A DNA stretch of 64,000 bases from NCBI GenBank assembly GCA_965247295.1, contig CBDFGQ010000006.1:434001-498000 (forward strand). Direction: 5' to 3'. The stretch's first letter is position 1; each line of letters opens with the position of its first letter. The notes below the pieces were generated by a model. That model saw only the letters and a program-made list of their open reading frames with translations. It searched no databases and had not been told where the DNA came from. Source of the DNA: CBDFGQ01 sp965247295 (GTDB lineage Bacteria > Chloroflexota > Dehalococcoidia > Lucifugimonadales > JAGWBF01). Both the position numbers and the translations under genes were made by a program. Below are positions 1-8,990 of this stretch, one piece after another.

Positions 1-581
1 TCATCAGGGCCCTGGCCGCCTCCGCGATGTCCTGGGGGTCTCCGGCAGTCCTCCTGGGGTGAACGGGAAGGTAGTCAAAGAGCGCCTCGTCAAGCTCTTC
101 CTCGGCCACATCCGCGGGCAGCTCCAGCATAACCGGGCTGGGCCTACCCGTCCGGAGATGGTTAAATGCCCGCCTCATCATCTCCGGTATCCGCTCCACC
201 ATGTTAATCTGGTCCACCCACTTGGTGACGTCACGGTAGCTTCGGGTGGGGCTAAAGTTGGGGCGCACCCCGCCGCCGCCCGCGGGCGGCGGCGGCGGGA
301 AGCAGGAGGATGGGCACCGAGTCCGCGTAGGCCTGGGCCACCCCCGCGAAGGCGTTTTCGGCCCCGGCCTGCGCCTGCATGGCGAAGACGCCCGTACGGC
401 GTCCATTGGTGACCCGGCTGAAGCCGTCGGCCGCATTCACCCCTACCCGCTCCTGGCGGAAAATAATGGGGCGGATTCCCGCGACCGCTACGGCCTCCAG
501 GAGTGGATTGGAGGGTATACAGCCTATGAAATCCACCCCCTCTTGTTTCAGGATGTTGGCCATGGCCGTCACACCCTTCAT
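1..581 (-). CDS. Thiamine-pyrophosphate enzyme, N-terminal part (frameshifted, runs off window)
   Basis: The gene reads leftward from an ATG at 581 and leaves the window at base 1, so only the first ~190 residues are seen. They match the TPP-binding N-terminal domain of acetolactate-synthase-like enzymes: an opening MKGVTAMANILKQEGVDF, a catalytic-type Glu in FRQERVG, and a GAENAFAGVAQAYADSVPILLLP stretch typical of this fold. After PILLLP the frame is lost inside a GC-only palindrome (270-295). Translation resumes in another frame with VRPNFSPTRSYRDVTKW and continues to the window edge, so one gene is split by an indel. Start choice: TGAGGAG, which also contains the stop of the upstream radical SAM gene, lies upstream of the ATG, implying one transcript. 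The substrate cannot be told from this part. Confidence 0.75.
270..295. repeat. 26-bp perfect GC-only palindrome inside the TPP enzyme gene
   Basis: Bases 270-295 are self-complementary around the centre CCCGCGGG and made only of G and C. The reading frame of the TPP enzyme changes across this palindrome. It is either a real hairpin-forming insertion or a local sequencing or assembly error in an extreme-GC hairpin. Confidence 0.8.
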
Positions 582-597
582 GTCTGTAGCACGCTCC

Positions 598-2127
598 TCA
601 TCTGCCGCCGATGCTGGCCCACTCCACCCCCACTGCTCGGGACGAGCCCGGGTATTGGGCGGGGTGGATGCCTTCCTCCCCAAGCATCTCCTCTATGAGC
701 TGCTCGTTCTCATCGTAGTAGGGCCCCTCGATGCTCTCCAGGTACTTGATCCACGTGGCCGTGCTCCTTCGGATTTCCCAGGACCAGTAGTTGTAGGCGA
801 TTCGCTTGAGGCCGGCCCAGAAGTCGCCTTTGACCAGCCGCCGCATGATCTGCTTGGGGCCGTAGAAATTCTTATAGGCCCGGTTGGCCTCGCGTTGCAG
901 CGTGCTGGGTTTCATGTTTTTAGGGAAAAAGATGACAAAGGTGCCGTCCAGGCGGTCCCACGTTGGGATCAGGAACCGGTTCAGGGGGATGGTAGGGGCG
1001 TTATGCTCCGGGTATCCGCTCAGAGGGAACAGGGCAACGTAGTCAACGTCCACCTCGATGGCGGAATCGATGGTGGCCCGGATGCTCTCCACCGTGTCAT
1101 CGTCGGAGCCCAATACGAAAGAGCCCAGCACCCTGAGTTTGTGAGACTTGATAGCCTTCAGAGACTTTTTGATACCGTCATGGGTCTGCTTCTTATTCAG
1201 CAGCTTGAGTACCTTGTTGTCGAAGGACTCCAGGCCTATGTAGAGGGTGTTGACCTGGGCCTTCTTCAGCAGCCCGAGGAGCTCATCATCCCGTGCCACC
1301 TCCAGCCTGGTGAAGCAGATGCCGTACCAGTTGATCTTCTCCTCGATGATCCTGTTCAGCAGCTCTTTGGTCCTATCCCGGTTGATGGTGAAGTGGTTGT
1401 CGACGATGAAGAAATACTTTGTGTTGACGAGCTTCTGCTGGTACTTGATATCGGCGATGACGCTGTCTATGCTACGCATCCGGTAGCCTCTGCCCAGGTC
1501 CCGGGGCGCGATACAGAAGGAGCAGTCGTAAGGGCACCCCCGCGTGGTCTGGAGGACCTGCCAGCGCATCTTCAATTTCCATAGAAGCTTCCACTTGGGC
1601 CAGTCGAGATACCCGCTGATCAGTTCCAGGTCGGGGATGGTCTCGAACTCCTGCACGAAGGGACGGGCGGGGTTATGCCGGACGTGGCCATTTTCGTGGT
1701 AGGAGATGCCCAAGACTTGGCTCAGGTCCCCCCCGTTCTTCCACTTCTCCAGGACCTCCGGCAGGGTTTCGTCCCCTTCCTGTCTGACCACGATGTCGCA
1801 GTATTGCAGGGTGTCCTCCGCCATAACCGACGGGTGGGTTCCCCCGATGATGATGGGCATGTCCGGTCGGGCTGCCTTGATCCTGTTTATATATTCTATA
1901 GTTTTGGGCATGGTGGAGCTGAAGGCGTGGAAGCAGACCAGGTCGGAATCCAGGACCCGGTCCCATTTGATCGGGCCTATGTGCTCAACAAATGCCTGAA
2001 CGTCATATCCCAGGTCCCTCACGATGGTCGCAACCAATGGCATCCCGTACTCCGGAAAGACGGCGTGAGTGACCAGGTTCCAGTAGGGCAGTTCGGCGCT
2101 GATAAAGCTCACCTTCTCGATCTTCAT
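598..2127 (-). CDS. B12-binding domain radical SAM protein
   Basis: A 509-residue protein with an N-terminal cobalamin-binding-type Rossmann region (about 1-150, including IIIGGTHPSVMAEDTL) followed by a radical SAM core. The cluster motif CPYDCSFC supplies C198, C202 and C205 in the CxxxCxxC pattern that binds the [4Fe-4S] cluster for S-adenosylmethionine cleavage. The C-terminal part (VLGSDDDTVESI, TWDRLDGT) resembles BchE/HpnJ-like B12 radical SAM enzymes, which act as methyltransferases or cyclases. Its stop codon overlaps the ribosome-binding region of the TPP enzyme downstream, so the two are probably co-transcribed. The substrate is unknown; family assignment is secure, function is not. 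Confidence 0.9.
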   Translation of the reverse strand: MKIEKVSFISAELPYWNLVTHAVFPEYGMPLVATIVRDLGYDVQAFVEHIGPIKWDRVLDSDLVCFHAFSSTMPKTIEYINRIKAARPDMPIIIGGTHPSVMAEDTLQYCDIVVRQEGDETLPEVLEKWKNGGDLSQVLGISYHENGHVRHNPARPFVQEFETIPDLELISGYLDWPKWKLLWKLKMRWQVLQTTRGCPYDCSFCIAPRDLGRGYRMRSIDSVIADIKYQQKLVNTKYFFIVDNHFTINRDRTKELLNRIIEEKINWYGICFTRLEVARDDELLGLLKKAQVNTLYIGLESFDNKVLKLLNKKQTHDGIKKSLKAIKSHKLRVLGSFVLGSDDDTVESIRATIDSAIEVDVDYVALFPLSGYPEHNAPTIPLNRFLIPTWDRLDGTFVIFFPKNMKPSTLQREANRAYKNFYGPKQIMRRLVKGDFWAGLKRIAYNYWSWEIRRSTATWIKYLESIEGPYYDENEQLIEEMLGEEGIHPAQYPGSSRAVGVEWASIGGR

Positions 2128-2567
2128 CTAGCATCCTCCTATCTTTCACTCGCTGCGGGGATATCGGCCTTGGGTCGGACACTAGTTCAACCCTGAGGGT
2201 TCGCCGCGCAGGAGTTGCGTCGCCATAGTATATCCCAGCCCGCTGGGCCGCCGCAAGCTGCAACACGGTTGGCTGGTGAAGGCGTCTGAGACCTGTCTGG
2301 TACCTCCCGATTCAGTGTGAATAGGTGTGCGAGAGTCTTCCTTGGACGGCTCCCTACCGCTGTTGACACTACTTACCAATACGTTGCATAATATTTTTAC
2401 GCATTCCAGGCAAGGGGCGTTCCCCTGTGGATATGGGGGTGTACACTGTGTGCTCGGAGTAGCCGGTATGCGTAGTATACACAGGGCTGGGATGCTGTCG
2501 GTGGGACCTGGACATATGTCGAGTGTCTCCCGTATGGGTTGACTCGGCGGATAAGCGGAGGCGCACT
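2128..2567. other. Intergenic region between divergent genes, with one promoter
   Basis: 440 bases separate the radical SAM gene (minus) from the coiled-coil gene (plus). Apart from the plus-strand promoter at 2363-2392 no convincing gene or RNA was seen. Overlapping short frames here lack ribosome-binding sites. Confidence 0.6.
2363..2392 (+). promoter_or_regulatory. Sigma70-type promoter for the coiled-coil gene
   Basis: TTGACA at 2363-2368 and CATAAT at 2387-2392 are separated by 18 bases, a close match to the housekeeping -35/-10 pair. It points toward the coiled-coil gene and would give a leader of about 170 bases. Confidence 0.6.
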
Positions 2568-3435
2568 TTGGCAAATACTGATGAGGGGAAAGAGGAAAAG
2601 AAGGAACCTCTAGATGACTTCTCTCTGGCGGTGCCTCGCGAACGCGTAGAAAGCCTGTGGAGACAGGTCCTGACTCAGAGAAGTACTGGGAGGTCGGACC
2701 TGGCTGCGGCGAGGGCCAGCAGGTCGAAGGCCGAGCTGGAAAGGCGGCGCATTTACCACGAGGCCCTGGAGGCTACCTAAGGAGGCATCCGAACAGCTAA
2801 TCGCTGAAGCGGAGCGGCAGCTGGAGAGGGCCAAGAAGGCGGAGGCCGAGTCCGATAAGAAGCGGGCTAAGGTGGAGGAAGAGCTAAAACAGGCCCAGCT
2901 GGCGCGTGCGGAGTCCGATAGCTACCGGGAAAAGAGCGTTGCCGAAGCCGACAGCTATTGTGCAAAGGTGATAGCCGAGGCCGATAGTTATCGTGAAAAG
3001 GTAGCGACCGAGGCCCAGCAGGAGTCCCAGCTGGAGGCCCAGAGGATTCGAGAGGAAGCCCGGGCCGCCGCACTGCAGGAGTGCAACGAGCTAAAACGCC
3101 ACGTTACCAATGAGGTTCAGGCAATTCTGGACGAGATCGAGGCCATAAGGGGGGCCGCCGAGGAAGAGCTGGAGGCACAGAGGATATACGCCGAGACGGC
3201 CAACATCAAGGCGATGACCCATGATGTTCGGACCAACGTAGTCGAGAGTGTTGAGGCGGTCTTCGGCCAAGACCGCGCCCTGGCGGAAGACAGCCCTTCG
3301 GTGGACATGGAAGAGCCGGTGGTGGAGGCGCAGGCAGCCCGGCCCCGAGGCCCGGGTGAATGGGTCATCGGAGCAGGCGGGCGAGACGTCGACGGCAAAA
3401 AGTTCCAGGTCGAAAAGCTCCAGGTAAGCAGATAG
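2568..3435 (+). CDS. Coiled-coil protein, frameshifted near 2778
   Basis: Two overlapping frames join into one protein of about 288 residues. The first runs from a TTG at 2568, preceded by GGAGG at a 6-base spacing, to a TAA at 2778. Removing one T there restores EATKEASEQLIAEAERQ and continues into a long charged helix with repeats of the type AEADSYREKV, ending at 3435. Composition (Glu, Ala, Lys, Arg, Gln) and heptad-like spacing predict an extended coiled coil for about residues 30-210, then a Pro/Gly-rich tail. No enzymatic motif or membrane segment is visible. A second coiled-coil gene follows. The function is not recognised; a DivIVA-like or scaffolding role would be a guess. Confidence 0.6.
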
Positions 3436-3457
3436 CGGTACCAGGGGAGGGGGCCGT

Positions 3458-3505
3458 CCGCAGGCCGGTTTTGCCGGTGCGGCAGGGCTTTCCTCCTACT
3501 TTTTT
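3458..3505 (+). terminator. Hairpin with T-run between the coiled-coil genes
   Basis: CCGCA and CCGG pair with CCGG and TGCGG (3458-3482) around a TTTTG loop with a two-base bulge. A run of six T follows about 16 bases later. The T-run is a little distant for a textbook intrinsic terminator. Confidence 0.4.
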
Positions 3506-3520
3506 GGGCGGTTCCCGTAC

Positions 3521-4408
3521 GTGAGTAAAGGAACGACGAGTTTGGCTGAGACGTACGCGGCCTGGCTAAATCTAGAGGAAAGGATTCTGCGGGCACAGGC
3601 CGAACTTGCAGCCGTAATGACCGCGAGGAAGAAGGCCTCAAGTCTACTGGAGCAGGCCCAAGCCGATTTTGCCCAGGGAGAGTCGATTCAGTTGCAGGCC
3701 CAGGGCATCAGGGAGGTGGCCTGGGGGACCATTCAGCGGCTCCAATCCGCCAATCCCGGGGCCTTCGCCGCCAGCGCCGCAGCCTTCCATGAGATACATG
3801 ACACCAAAAGGACTGAGGCCAGGCTCAAGCAAGCTGCCCAGAGCCAGGCCAAGCAGGAGGCCGAGGCAGCCAGACTGAAGGCGACTAGAGGGGTACTTGA
3901 GGCCCTGGACGCCGTGAGCGTGGCGACGGAGTGGGTGGAGCAGGAGCTTGAGGAGGCGGAAACCCTTGCAGCCGAGGCCGAGGCTCTAAAAGGGCTGGCC
4001 CAGGTGGAGCTGGCCAGCGCCCAGGCCGTTCTGAACGAGGTGTACCAAGACGGTCCGGGAGAGAGTGAGCTGCCGGATGAACGGGCGACAGCTGGGCATG
4101 CCGACCAACCCGAAGTTCGCGGCGACCGCAGCCCCGCGGTGGACAGCCGGGACCTCGCTGAAGAGGAAGGACCAGGGCCGCGAGAACGTTCCCACGGCCC
4201 GGCAACGATCCGGCAGGACCCCCACGTTCCCCTGGCTGAACCCTCTGACTCTGAGTCCGGCAATGTCTCTGAAGAGGCCTTGAAGAGGGACTTCGCCGAT
4301 ATTCGGCGCTACCTGGAGACCTTTCGCTCCTCTATCGGTGTGCCCCGCCCATCCCCATCGGACGGGCGTTCCGGTGAAGAAGACCCCGAGGGTGACGACG
4401 GCCTCTAG
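3521..4408 (+). CDS. Coiled-coil protein of unknown function
   Basis: A 295-residue protein starting GTG at 3521; an internal TTG at 3542 preceded by AAAGGA is an alternative start. Residues ~10-180 are rich in Ala, Glu, Gln, Lys and Leu with no proline-rich breaks, predicting long helices. Residues ~180-295 are acidic, Pro/Gly-rich and probably disordered, ending in an EEDPEGDDGL-type acidic tail. It follows the other coiled-coil gene, so both may serve one structure, but no family is recognised and the two share only composition. No signal peptide or transmembrane segment is visible. Confidence 0.65.
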   Translation: MSKGTTSLAETYAAWLNLEERILRAQAELAAVMTARKKASSLLEQAQADFAQGESIQLQAQGIREVAWGTIQRLQSANPGAFAASAAAFHEIHDTKRTEARLKQAAQSQAKQEAEAARLKATRGVLEALDAVSVATEWVEQELEEAETLAAEAEALKGLAQVELASAQAVLNEVYQDGPGESELPDERATAGHADQPEVRGDRSPAVDSRDLAEEEGPGPRERSHGPATIRQDPHVPLAEPSDSESGNVSEEALKRDFADIRRYLETFRSSIGVPRPSPSDGRSGEEDPEGDDGL

Positions 4409-4512
4409 CCAGCTACTCATTCATGGCAATCGGCTCCCGCCGATGGAGTTCCTGCAGACGTCCGCCCACATACCCTGATGACAGCCAGTGTGCTGCGGCT
4501 AATCGCCACCCG

Positions 4513-4541
4513 TTGCCCTGCTGATGAAGGGATATTATAAT
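4513..4541 (+). promoter_or_regulatory. Promoter upstream of the first LLM gene
   Basis: TTGCCC at 4513-4518 and a perfect TATAAT at 4536-4541, 17 bases apart, precede the LLM oxidoreductase gene by about 80 bases. Confidence 0.55.
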
Positions 4542-4624
4542 TGCCTCGGGACAGGGCGTAATTGCGCCCGTCGTGTAGCCATCAAAGTTAACAGAACAGG
4601 TATCAGAGAGGAGAGTGGACTGGA

Positions 4625-5788
4625 ATGGCCATTCCCGAGCGGCTCAAGTTTGGCATCTTCATGGGGCCCTTTCACCGGCTCGGTGAGAACCCTACCCTGG
4701 CCATGGAACGGGACTTGGAACTGGTGCAGTGGCTGGATAGCCTGGGCTTTGATGAGGCGTGGATCGGGGAGCATCACAGCGCCGGCTGGGAGACTATTTC
4801 CTCACCCGAGATCTTTATGGCGATCGCCGCGGAGAGGACCCGCCACATCAAGCTGGGTACGGGAGTGATCAGCCTGCCCTATCACCATCCCCTCATGGTG
4901 GCCAACCGCATGGTGCTCCTGGACCACCTGACCCGTGGCCGGGTAATGATGGGCGTGGGGCCTGGAGCCCTGTCCTCCGATGCGGCCATGATGGGCATAG
5001 ACCCCAACCTCCAGCGGGGTATGATGGACGAGTCCCTTGGAGTCATCCTTCGCCTATTGAGGGAAACGGAGCCCATCACATACAAGTGCGACTGGTTCGA
5101 GCTGAATGAGGCGGTTCTCCAGCTCAGGCCCTACCAGCGGCCCCACATGCCCATCGCCGTCGCCGCCGTCCAGTCACCGGCCGGGGTGGCGCTGGCGGGT
5201 AAATACGGCGCCGCCGTCCTGTCCATGAGCGTGCCCAGGGACACCACCGGCCAGGCTGACCTGCGCTCCCTATGGTCCATTGCCGAGGAGTCGGCGTCGG
5301 AGCACGATCAGGTCGTCAGGCGTGAGGACTGGCGCGTGGTGATGCACGTGCACCTGGCGGAGAGCCGCCAGGAGGCGTTTAGCGACGCCCGCCTGGGCGC
5401 CGGACGCTACCAGCGGGAGTACGTCGAGGGCACCACCGGGCGAAAGGCAGAGACGGAGGGACCCGCAGAGAAGGTTATAGACCAGATGGTGGAGACTGGC
5501 GCCTGGGTCGTGGGCACGCCCGACGATTGCATCGAGGCCATCGAACGCCTGGATGAAAGGAGCGGTGGCTTCGGCGGGTTTCTGGTGCAGGCCCAGGACT
5601 GGGCTCCCCGGGACAAACTGCTTCGCAGCTACGAGCTGCTGGCTCGTTATGTGATGCCCCACTTTCAGGGGAGCCTTAGTGGCTTGAACGTGTCCAACCA
5701 GTGGTCTAGGGACCATCTGGCTGAGCTCCAGGCGTCGAAGACAAGCGCCATGGACCGGGCGAAGCGGGTCTGGGCCGAACGCGCGTAG
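4625..5788 (+). CDS. LLM-class flavin-dependent oxidoreductase, limonene monooxygenase-like
   Basis: A 387-residue protein with the bacterial-luciferase TIM-barrel pattern: LKFGIFMGPFH at the N-terminus, DEAWIGEHHSAGW after strand 2, KLGTGVISLPYHHPLMVANR, and RVMMGVGPGAL. The EHH and YHHP elements and overall length resemble the limonene 1,2-monooxygenase (LimB) branch, FMN-dependent enzymes that oxygenate with reduced flavin from a partner reductase. GAGAGGAGAGTGG lies just before the ATG. A second LLM gene follows by about 120 bases. No flavin reductase is nearby. The substrate is unknown; such genes are highly expanded in SAR202-type Chloroflexota. Confidence 0.88.
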   Translation: MAIPERLKFGIFMGPFHRLGENPTLAMERDLELVQWLDSLGFDEAWIGEHHSAGWETISSPEIFMAIAAERTRHIKLGTGVISLPYHHPLMVANRMVLLDHLTRGRVMMGVGPGALSSDAAMMGIDPNLQRGMMDESLGVILRLLRETEPITYKCDWFELNEAVLQLRPYQRPHMPIAVAAVQSPAGVALAGKYGAAVLSMSVPRDTTGQADLRSLWSIAEESASEHDQVVRREDWRVVMHVHLAESRQEAFSDARLGAGRYQREYVEGTTGRKAETEGPAEKVIDQMVETGAWVVGTPDDCIEAIERLDERSGGFGGFLVQAQDWAPRDKLLRSYELLARYVMPHFQGSLSGLNVSNQWSRDHLAELQASKTSAMDRAKRVWAERA

Positions 5789-5907
5789 CGGAAAATGTGC
5801 TGGAGCCCCGTGTCTTAGTGCCACAGGGGATTGCCGGTCTCACGGTCTGAAACGCCGGAGAGTGGGAAGTGGCATGTGACGGGGTTCCGAAGTCCAGGAG
5901 GTGCAAG

Positions 5908-6996
5908 GTGCATTTTGGCCTGGCGATGGAATGTGACTATCGGGAGGGGTCTACCCAGAAGGAGGCCTTCCGGGAGGCCTTTGGGCAGGTGGACCTGGCC
6001 GAATCCCTGGGCCTGGATGGAGTCTGGCTGGCTGAGAGGCATTTCGCCGCACCCGGGGGAGGGAACCCCGTGGACCCCATGGCGGGTGGTCTACCATCCG
6101 TCGTATCGGCGCCCCTGATCATGGCCAGCGCCATCGCCGCCCGTACACAGCGGTTGAGGGTCGGGATCGCCGTCAGTGTCTTGCCCCTGAGTCACCCCGT
6201 TCGCATGGCCGAAGAGGCGGCTACGGTGGACAACATCAGTGAGGGCAGGTTCGATTTTGGGGTAGGTCGCAGCGGATTCGCCAGGGCCTACGAGGGCTAT
6301 GGAATCCCGTACGAAGAGAGCCGGGAGCGATTTCAGGAATGTCTGGAGGTCATCGTCCGGGCCTGGACCAACGACCGCCTGTCCTTCAGCGGGAAGCACT
6401 ACTCCTTCGACAATCTCCGGGTGATGCCTCGACCATATCAAAAGCCACACCCTCCCATACGCATAGCGGCCACTACAGCGGAGACCTTTCCCGAGGTGGG
6501 ACGCAGGGGCTATCCTATATTCGTCGGGCTTCGCGGGTTGAACCGCCGTGAGCTTTCCCATCACCTGGAGGTGTACAGAGAGGCGTGGAGAGAGGCGGGC
6601 CACCCGGGCGACGGAGACGTATTGCTTCGGATGCCGGTCTACGTGGCTGAAACTGCGGAACAGGCCAGGTCCGATCCCGAAGCCAGCACCATCCATTCCT
6701 ATCGGAGACTGGCCAAGAACTTCGCGTCGTCGGCTGGTGGGAGTGGAACGACGGCCTCCGAGGAACGCTCCAAACGGGCCCAGAGTCTGTCCGGCGTTTC
6801 CTATGACGAGCTGCTCCAGGATAGGGTGGCCTACGGCGTTCCGGAAGCGGTGGCCGAGCGTATAGGGGCGATGCGGGAGGAGATGGGGCTGTCGGGCGTG
6901 GTAGCGGAGATGAACGTGGGAGGGCTGATCCCACAGGAAAAGATTATGGAGTCCCTTCATTTGTTCGCCGAGCGGGTGGTCCCCCAGTTCCGGTAG
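5908..6996 (+). CDS. LLM-class flavin-dependent oxidoreductase
   Basis: A 362-residue luciferase-fold protein. The frame is open from 5869, but AGGAGGT five bases before the GTG at 5908 gives the better start, so translation begins MHFGLAMECDYREG. Motifs include GVWLAERHF, RVGIAVSVLPLSHPVRMAEE, FGVGRSGF and the PYQKPHPPIRIA turn common in the family. It is a distinct paralog of the preceding LLM gene, closer to general alkanal/F420-type members than to LimB. The two genes are probably one transcriptional unit. Flavin-dependent oxygenation or oxidation of an unknown organic substrate is inferred from family alone. Confidence 0.87.
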   Translation: MHFGLAMECDYREGSTQKEAFREAFGQVDLAESLGLDGVWLAERHFAAPGGGNPVDPMAGGLPSVVSAPLIMASAIAARTQRLRVGIAVSVLPLSHPVRMAEEAATVDNISEGRFDFGVGRSGFARAYEGYGIPYEESRERFQECLEVIVRAWTNDRLSFSGKHYSFDNLRVMPRPYQKPHPPIRIAATTAETFPEVGRRGYPIFVGLRGLNRRELSHHLEVYREAWREAGHPGDGDVLLRMPVYVAETAEQARSDPEASTIHSYRRLAKNFASSAGGSGTTASEERSKRAQSLSGVSYDELLQDRVAYGVPEAVAERIGAMREEMGLSGVVAEMNVGGLIPQEKIMESLHLFAERVVPQFR

Positions 6997-7322
6997 GGCG
7001 GTTCCCACGCTCCAGTTGTCCGTTTATTGTAGTCCTAACTACAGGTCGCGCCGCTTCCCATGCACCGCGTCCAGCACCTTCACCTTGGGGTGGAGTAGTA
7101 CAGCATCAACGCTACGCCGCCCGTCGTCCGAAAGGACCCCCACAGCTCGTCGGGTACCGGCCGGCACGGTCCCAGGTTCAGTGCCCGGCGCCTGCCCATG
7201 GGCCGGCTATAGGAAATAGTCGTTCGTAAGTGGGTCTACATCGCCGCCTCGGCTGCCCAGCCTCATCTCCTCCTGCCAAGTGGCCTAACCTACGCCGATC
7301 CCCCGCGAGGTGATCCCAGACT
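6997..7322. other. Intergenic region, no feature recognised
   Basis: 326 bases between the LLM gene and the first MFS gene. A short open frame at 7016-7219 has no ribosome-binding site and a translation unlike a real protein. No clear terminator or promoter was found. Confidence 0.5.
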
Positions 7323-8819
7323 GTGAGCACGCCCATGGTCACCGGTGCCAACTACAAGTGGTGGGTCTTTGCGGCCATCGCCATCGGGACCTTTACCTCG
7401 CTGATGGAATACGGCAGCACCATCGTGGCACTTCCCACCATCGCCGGCCACTTTCACACCGACCTCCCCACCGTCCAGTGGGTGGTCGTGGGGAACGCCG
7501 TCGCCATTGGCGCGTTGGTGCTGCCCATGGGCCGGCTGTCGGACATCATAGGTCGCAAGGAGGTGTACATCGCGGGCTTTGCCGTGTTTGTCGTCGGATC
7601 CGCCGTGGCGGGCTCGTCGACCAGCATGGTGGTGCTGGTGCTGGCCAAGGTCCTCCTGGGTTGCGGGGCCGCCATGACCCAGAGCTCTGGCATGGCCATG
7701 GTCACCTCCGTATTTCCCCGGAGCGAGCGTGGAAAGGCGCTCGGTACCCAGATGAGCGTCATCGGGGCGGGGACCATTGCGGGACCGGTTTTGGGCGGTC
7801 TGCTGATAAGTTCCCTGGGCTGGCGCTGGATCTTTTTTATAAACGTACCCGCAGGACTCCTTGCCTTGACCATCGCCCTGCTCGTACTGGACAGACGCTG
7901 GTTCCCCCAGGACACCCATCGTCCCAGGTTCGACTGGCTGGGGGCGGCGCTGTCCGCGGGAGCGATGGTAGCCTTCCTTCTGGCCGTGACCGGCGGTCCC
8001 AGGACCGGGTGGTCGTCACCCTTTGTCACGGGGCCGGCGGTGGCCTGCGTCGGCCTGCTGGCTGCCTTCATATGGTGGGGGCTACGCACCGACTACCCAA
8101 TTTTGGACCTGCGCCTATTCAGGATAAGACACTTCTCATTGGGAATATCCGCCGCCTTTCTCTCCTTCCTGGCAAGTTCCTCGATCCTCTTTTTGATACC
8201 CTTCTACCTCCAGAACGTCCTGCGTTACAGTCCGCGCCAGGTGGGCCTGATAATTGCTCCCAACGTGCTGGCCCAGGTCCTCGTTGCGCCCATAAGCGGT
8301 CTCCTTTCCGACCGGTACGGATGGAGGAAATTCAGCGTGGCCGGCATGGTGTTGGCCGCCGCCGGGCTATTCCTGCTATCTAGATTGACCCACGACTCTC
8401 CCCTGATTCTGGTGATGGCAGGGCTGATGCTTCAAAGGTGCGGCCTCGGTATCTTCGACTCACCCAACGCCAGCTCCATCCTCGGCACCGTGGAGCCCAG
8501 GAGATATGGGGTGGTTTCGGCCCTTCTAAACGTCTCGCGGAATTCGGCTATGGTCACCAGTATAGCCGTAGCCACGGCCATCGTAGCGGCTACCATGACG
8601 TCTATGGGCTATACTCCTAGCCTGGAGGCGGTATCGGCCGCTACCACTACGGGCGTGGTAGAGTCCTTCGCCAGCGGAATGCGCACGGTGTTCCTTGTCA
8701 TGGGTTCCTTGCTTCTGCTGGGAATTGTGATATCTTACCTGAAGGGCGCCCGGCCCCAGGAGACCCTGGGCCAGCGGCCCGTTGAAGAGATGGGAGTTAA
8801 GGAAAACCAGGCGGACTAG
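7323..8819 (+). CDS. MFS transporter, DHA2 (EmrB/QacA) family
   Basis: A 498-residue, very hydrophobic protein starting GTG at 7323 with GAGGTG upstream. It has about 14 membrane helices, as in drug:H+ antiporters of the DHA2 group. Family motifs are visible: MEYGSTIVALPTI in helix 1, LPTVQWVVVGNAVA in helix 2, MGRLSDIIGRKEVY (motif A) and GPVLGGLLISSLGWRWIFFINVP (motif C region). It exports unknown substrates across the inner membrane. A second paralog with the same motifs lies directly downstream, so the pair is a tandem duplication. Confidence 0.92.
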   Translation: MSTPMVTGANYKWWVFAAIAIGTFTSLMEYGSTIVALPTIAGHFHTDLPTVQWVVVGNAVAIGALVLPMGRLSDIIGRKEVYIAGFAVFVVGSAVAGSSTSMVVLVLAKVLLGCGAAMTQSSGMAMVTSVFPRSERGKALGTQMSVIGAGTIAGPVLGGLLISSLGWRWIFFINVPAGLLALTIALLVLDRRWFPQDTHRPRFDWLGAALSAGAMVAFLLAVTGGPRTGWSSPFVTGPAVACVGLLAAFIWWGLRTDYPILDLRLFRIRHFSLGISAAFLSFLASSSILFLIPFYLQNVLRYSPRQVGLIIAPNVLAQVLVAPISGLLSDRYGWRKFSVAGMVLAAAGLFLLSRLTHDSPLILVMAGLMLQRCGLGIFDSPNASSILGTVEPRRYGVVSALLNVSRNSAMVTSIAVATAIVAATMTSMGYTPSLEAVSAATTTGVVESFASGMRTVFLVMGSLLLLGIVISYLKGARPQETLGQRPVEEMGVKENQAD

Positions 8820-8990
8820 ACATTCCCCATTGATATTAATCCGTCCCAGGGGAGGGCCCGCGGTTCTCCACAGTGTCCTGGACCTGCTGTTAACCCGCGG
8901 GCCACATGGGCGGGAGCGTTCAGATCGGCTCGTTCCAGAGGTCCACGCCGCGGTGCCCCTTGAGGAATTTTTTGGTCCTCGAAAGGTGAA

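Noticed and set aside
379..1584. Long plus-strand open frame opposite the radical SAM gene
   Set aside because: It is the antisense shadow of the radical SAM gene; the translation is low-quality and lacks a ribosome-binding site.
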